Positions 5,369-8,018 of a DNA stretch of 8,018 nt are shown in pieces; the first letter of the stretch is position 1, and each line of letters starts with the position of its first letter. Below the pieces are notes generated by a model. It saw only the letters and a list, made by a program, of their open reading frames with translations, was not told where the DNA came from and ran no database searches. Both the position numbers and the translations under genes were made by a program. This DNA is from Prevotella sp. Its GTDB lineage: Bacteria; Bacteroidota; Bacteroidia; Bacteroidales; Bacteroidaceae. The stretch lies in contig JAGAPI010000061.1 in assembly GCA_017623335.1 (NCBI GenBank), forward strand, positions 1-8,018, in the 5' to 3' direction.

Positions 5369-6628
5369 ATGAGCGACAATAAGAATTTTGAAGTTGGAGA
5401 GTGCATGGACAGAGGGCTGTGCAAGGCTGCCGTGGGCAAGCAAGACCGGCAGCTGAACACCTACGACTGGCTGGCAGACATCCCCGGCAACACAGATATA
5501 ACCGACCTCGTGGAGGTGCAGTTTAAGCACACCCGCAAAGGCTATTACCACAATGTGAACAACCTTGACCTGAAAAAGGGCGACATTGTGGCAGTGGAGG
5601 CAAGCCCCGGCCACGACATCGGTGTGGTGACACTCACCGGCAAGCTGGTGAAGAAACAGATACTGAAAGCCAACATAAAGTCGGCCGACGACATCAAGCG
5701 CATCTACCGCATAGCGCGGCAAGTGGACATCGACAAATACCGCGAGGCAAAGGCACGCGAGCACGGCACAATGATAGAGAGCCGGCAGATAGCCAAGGAC
5801 CTGGGACTAAAGATGAAAATAGGCGACGTGGAGTATCAGGGCGACTGCAACAAGGCAATATTCTACTACATCGCCGATGAACGCGTGGACTTCCGCCAGC
5901 TGATAAAGGTGCTTGCCGACACATTCCACGTGAGGATAGAGATGAAGCAGATCGGCGCGCGCCAGGAGGCGGGACGCATAGGCGGAACAGGTCCATGCGG
6001 CAGGGAGCTGTGCTGCGCCACATGGATGAAGAACTTTGTGAGCGTGAGCACCAACGCCGCACGCTATCAGGACATTTCGCTCAACCCGCAAAAGCTGGCA
6101 GGAATGTGCGCCAAGCTAAAATGCTGCCTGAACTACGAGGTGGACAGCTACATGGAGGCTGGACGCAACCTGCCAAGCAAGGAAGTGGTGCTTGAGACCC
6201 AGGACAGCGAATACTATCTGTTCAAGACCGACATTCTTGCCGGGCTGGTGACCTACTCCACCGACAAGCGCATAGCCGCCAACCTGGTGGAGATAACTGC
6301 CGGCAGGGCAAAGGAAGTGATAGAGATGAACCGCAGGGGAGAAAAGCCACTGTCGCTGAGCGAAGATGCCAACAACAGACCTGCGTCACCCCACAACAAA
6401 GACCTTGCTGACGGCGACCTGAGCCGATTCGACAACGCCAGGAAAAAGAAGAAAAAGAAAAAGCCACAGGGCAACAAACAGCCACAGGGCAACAACAGAC
6501 CGCAAAACAACGGAAAGCCGCAGCAACAAGGCGGCAACAAGCCCCAAAGCAAAAAAAGACACGCCCCGACACAAGACAATGCCAACAGACAAGACAACGC
6601 CAACAAACAAGACAATGGCAATAAATAA
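5369..6628 (+). CDS. ricT: RicT-like PSP1-domain protein with disordered basic tail
   Basis: This is a PSP1 C-terminal-domain protein of the RicT (YaaT) family. In Bacillus subtilis RicT forms an iron-sulphur complex with RicA and RicF that assists RNase Y-dependent mRNA maturation; whether this holds in Bacteroidota is not established. The core (about residues 45-320) shows the family hallmarks: VEVQFKHTRKGYYHN, GHDIGVVTLTGKLV, then the cysteine motifs GPCGRELCC (C210, C215, C216) and GMCAKLKCC (C247, C252, C253), likely Fe-S ligands. Two more cysteines sit at 12 and 18. The last 100 or so residues are extra compared with B. subtilis RicT (about 275 residues): a Lys run at 359-365, then Q/N/P-rich repeats (PQGNK, PQGNN), ending in three 6-residue units QDNANR, QDNANK and QDNGNK. 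Such a tail could bind RNA or be flexible. It follows holB by 152 bases and overlaps gldH by 14 bases. Confidence 0.9.
   Translation: MSDNKNFEVGECMDRGLCKAAVGKQDRQLNTYDWLADIPGNTDITDLVEVQFKHTRKGYYHNVNNLDLKKGDIVAVEASPGHDIGVVTLTGKLVKKQILKANIKSADDIKRIYRIARQVDIDKYREAKAREHGTMIESRQIAKDLGLKMKIGDVEYQGDCNKAIFYYIADERVDFRQLIKVLADTFHVRIEMKQIGARQEAGRIGGTGPCGRELCCATWMKNFVSVSTNAARYQDISLNPQKLAGMCAKLKCCLNYEVDSYMEAGRNLPSKEVVLETQDSEYYLFKTDILAGLVTYSTDKRIAANLVEITAGRAKEVIEMNRRGEKPLSLSEDANNRPASPHNKDLADGDLSRFDNARKKKKKKKPQGNKQPQGNNRPQNNGKPQQQGGNKPQSKKRHAPTQDNANRQDNANKQDNGNK
6572..6625 (+). repeat. 18-bp tandem repeat x3 at the end of ricT
   Basis: Three 18-base units lie at 6572-6589, 6590-6607 and 6608-6625, directly before the ricT stop codon (6626-6628). 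Each encodes QDN(A/G)N(R/K) in the ricT frame. They differ mainly in the ninth to eleventh bases and at the 3' end. Unit 3 contains the likely gldH ATG (6615-6617), and unit 1 contains an equivalent in-frame ATG (6579-6581); unit 2 has ACG there. Copy-number change would lengthen RicT without altering its frame and would move or extend the gldH start. Confidence 0.8.
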
Positions 6629-7085
6629 ACTGATAGCATCAATGGCAATTATTACGGTCGCAATGCTGACAACGGCTTGCGACCGTAAAACTGTTTTCCA
6701 CCAATACAACCACACCACCCCCGCAGGATGGGAAAAAACCGACACCATGGTTTACCATGTGAAGAGTATGAATGAAGGCGGGCTTTTCAAAGAGGAAATT
6801 GACATGAGACTCAATGGCACATATCCGTTTACAGGACTGTGCGTGATAGTAGAGCAGAACATACTGCCTGCCAACGTGACAATACGCGACACTCTGAACT
6901 GCAGCTTTGACCGTCCCGACAACAAATACACCACCAACGGCATTAGCTACCGGCAGTACAAATATCACCTGAAAGACATACAGCTGAACAAGGGTGACTC
7001 GATTGAAATAAAAATAAGGCACAACATGATGCGCGAAATGCTGCCGGGAATAGCCGACATCGGTGTAAAGATTGACAGGAAATAA
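6615..7085 (+). CDS. gldH: GldH-family lipoprotein
   Basis: GldH is a Bacteroidota lipoprotein first described in Flavobacterium gliding motility; it also occurs in non-gliding Bacteroidales, where its role is unclear. I choose ATG 6615, giving 156 residues. The alternative in-frame ATG at 6579 would add 12 hydrophilic residues ahead of the signal peptide. From 6615 the protein starts MAINKLIAS, a basic n-region and hydrophobic core, ending LTTAC with Cys22 as lipidation site. The lipobox is imperfect, with Thr at -3, but Ala at -1. The mature domain shows FHQYNHT, GWEKTD, then YRQYKYHL, DSIEIKIRHNM and the family-like end GIADIGVKID. The gene overlaps the ricT 3' end by 14 bases, so translational coupling is likely. 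It converges with rodA, the two stops being 9 bases apart. Confidence 0.85.
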   Translation: MAINKLIASMAIITVAMLTTACDRKTVFHQYNHTTPAGWEKTDTMVYHVKSMNEGGLFKEEIDMRLNGTYPFTGLCVIVEQNILPANVTIRDTLNCSFDRPDNKYTTNGISYRQYKYHLKDIQLNKGDSIEIKIRHNMMREMLPGIADIGVKIDRK

Positions 7086-7128
7086 CATCCTGCATCACTC
7101 GCGCACAAGCTTGCGCCCAGCGTCAATC
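7070..7128. repeat. Inverted repeats at the gldH/rodA convergence
   Basis: GATTGAC (7070-7076) is the exact complement of GTCAATC (7122-7128), enclosing both stop codons. Inside it CAGGA (7076-7080) pairs with TCCTG (7088-7092) around a seven-base loop that contains the gldH stop, and GCGCA (7101-7105) with TGCGC (7112-7116). No T-run follows on either strand. It could form a shared bidirectional end structure, but short inverted repeats of this size also arise by chance. Confidence 0.3.
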
Positions 7129-8018
7129 CTGAGAAAAATGAACAGCAATATTGTGAATCCCCACAATGACGAGCCGCCGTAGCTGAAAAAAGGCAACGGA
7201 ATGCCTATGACGGGGGTGAGCCCCAGCACCATGCCCACATTGATGAACACGTGGAACAGGAATACCGAGAGAACACAATACCCGTAGACACGCCCGAAAC
7301 GATAGACCTGACGCTCGGCAAGATGTATGAGCCTGAGAATGAGCGCAAGAAACAGCACCAGCACACCCGCGCTGCCTATGAATCCCTCTTCCTCGCCAAC
7401 AGTACAGAAAATGAAGTCGGTGTCCTGCTCGGGCACAAACTTCAGCTTGGTCTGGGTGCCGTTTAGGAAGCCCTTGCCCTCCAGACCTCCCGAACCGATG
7501 GCTATCTCGCTCTGATGCACGTTGTAGCCCGCTCCGGCGAGGTCGTCCTCAAGTCCGAGCAGCACATTGATGCGCACACGCTGGTGCCTCTCCAGCACAT
7601 TGTTGAGCACATAGTCGGCAGAATAGAAGAACGTCATTGATCCGAGGGCAAAGAGAGTTATAAGCGCGAAATTGCGCGTCCGCTCCACACAGGCATACCA
7701 CAGCAGATGCCCTATGAGCACAGCCGAGAGAAAGAGCTGCACCCACACTATGTCGAACGGAATGACAAACTTGGAAAACAACAGCGCTATCAGCGTGCCG
7801 CCGATAAAGTAGGCAAACATGCGCAGTGCAGCATCGCGCCAGACGCTGTAGACCCACACCATTCCCGCCGTAAACATCTGCACCATGAACAGCACGCAAA
7901 ACTTTCCCACCGACGTGGGCGTGCCCAGCAGCATTGCGTCCTCATACTTGATGCCTATCACGAAATAAGCCACTGCCGCCACGCCGGTGAACAATATGCA
8001 GCCTGGCATTCCCTCACG
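7095..8018 (-). CDS. rodA: Rod shape-determining protein RodA, C-terminal part (5' end outside window)
   Basis: RodA is the SEDS-family glycosyltransferase that polymerises peptidoglycan for the lateral wall, working with a class B PBP in the elongasome. The frame is open to the window edge (REGMPGCILF...), so the N-terminal membrane segments are missing; about 307 residues are visible. Several hydrophobic transmembrane stretches follow. GIGSGGLEGKGFLNGTQTK-type sequence leads into PEQDTDFIFCTVGEEEGFIGS, which holds the catalytic Asp of the TDFIF motif (equivalent to E. coli RodA Asp262). Near the end is the SEDS signature NVGMVLGLTPVIGIPLPFFSYGGSS. The protein ends RKLVRE, with its stop 9 bases from the gldH stop. 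From memory, Bacteroidota often place rodA at the end of a mreB-mreC-mreD-mrdA cluster, which would lie beyond the right edge. Confidence 0.95.
   Translation of the reverse strand, partial: REGMPGCILFTGVAAVAYFVIGIKYEDAMLLGTPTSVGKFCVLFMVQMFTAGMVWVYSVWRDAALRMFAYFIGGTLIALLFSKFVIPFDIVWVQLFLSAVLIGHLLWYACVERTRNFALITLFALGSMTFFYSADYVLNNVLERHQRVRINVLLGLEDDLAGAGYNVHQSEIAIGSGGLEGKGFLNGTQTKLKFVPEQDTDFIFCTVGEEEGFIGSAGVLVLFLALILRLIHLAERQVYRFGRVYGYCVLSVFLFHVFINVGMVLGLTPVIGIPLPFFSYGGSSLWGFTILLFIFLRIDAGRKLVRE

Noticed and set aside
4878..5764. Minus-strand open frames across holB/ricT
   Set aside because: They are shadows of GC-rich genes, and where they cross the intergenic arrays they read repeat-derived peptide such as HSSFFILHSS. 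No start signal or recognisable domain is seen.
6440..6463. Programmed frameshift at the AAA/AAG lysine run in ricT
   Set aside because: The all-purine run could slip, but in frame it reads G-AAA-AAG rather than A-AAA-AAG, there is no convincing downstream structure, and the normal frame continues to a sensible end.
6579..6614. ATG at 6579 as the gldH start
   Set aside because: It would put 12 hydrophilic residues made of the ricT repeat in front of the signal peptide. ATG 6615 gives a normal basic n-region and hydrophobic core before Cys22. It remains possible.

Overview
The window looks like a chromosomal piece of a Bacteroidota genome, most likely a Prevotella/Bacteroides-type member of Bacteroidales. 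The evidence is a GldH-family lipoprotein, a RodA with the REGMPG loop I associate with Bacteroidota, Bacteroides-type promoter elements (TAnnTTTG) in front of holB, weak Shine-Dalgarno sequences throughout, and a DUF6175-like secreted protein. This is family recognition from memory; no search was run.

Left block (1-3572, + strand). Five tightly packed genes, the first cut by the window edge, with gaps of 4, 1, 12 and 11 bases. Four of the five begin with a clear Sec signal peptide. They encode a helical Ala/Lys-rich protein (partial), a CsgG-like protein with a FlgT-C-like tail, a small FlgT-N/LPP20-like protein, a DUF6175-like protein, and a protein with an N-terminal alpha/beta domain followed by TPR-like repeats. 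Together they read as one uncharacterised cell-envelope module. Its domain content recalls the FlgO/FlgP/FlgT and CsgG outer-membrane families, although nothing flagellar or curli-like is visible.

Middle (3573-4070). This is about 500 bases of AT-rich non-coding DNA. It holds a possible weak terminator, a long two-part hairpin (3635-3689), a second AT-rich hairpin (3753-3783) and, just before holB, two copies of TATCTTTG. The first copy also sits where the -33 element of the second should be.

Right block (4071-8018). These are GC-richer housekeeping genes. holB (DNA polymerase III delta prime), a ricT-like PSP1-domain gene and gldH lie on the + strand, and rodA (partial) converges from the - strand. 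The holB-ricT order is the same as in Bacillus subtilis. The holB-ricT gap carries two adjacent short tandem arrays, one of 7-bp and one of 9-bp period. The ricT 3' end is an 18-bp tandem repeat that runs into the gldH start. Base composition changes sharply at about 4000: sampled 60-base lines hold 22 G+C (line 2101), 15 (line 3721), 44 (line 4141) and 35 (line 5701). The left operon may therefore be accessory or acquired DNA next to a conserved core locus.
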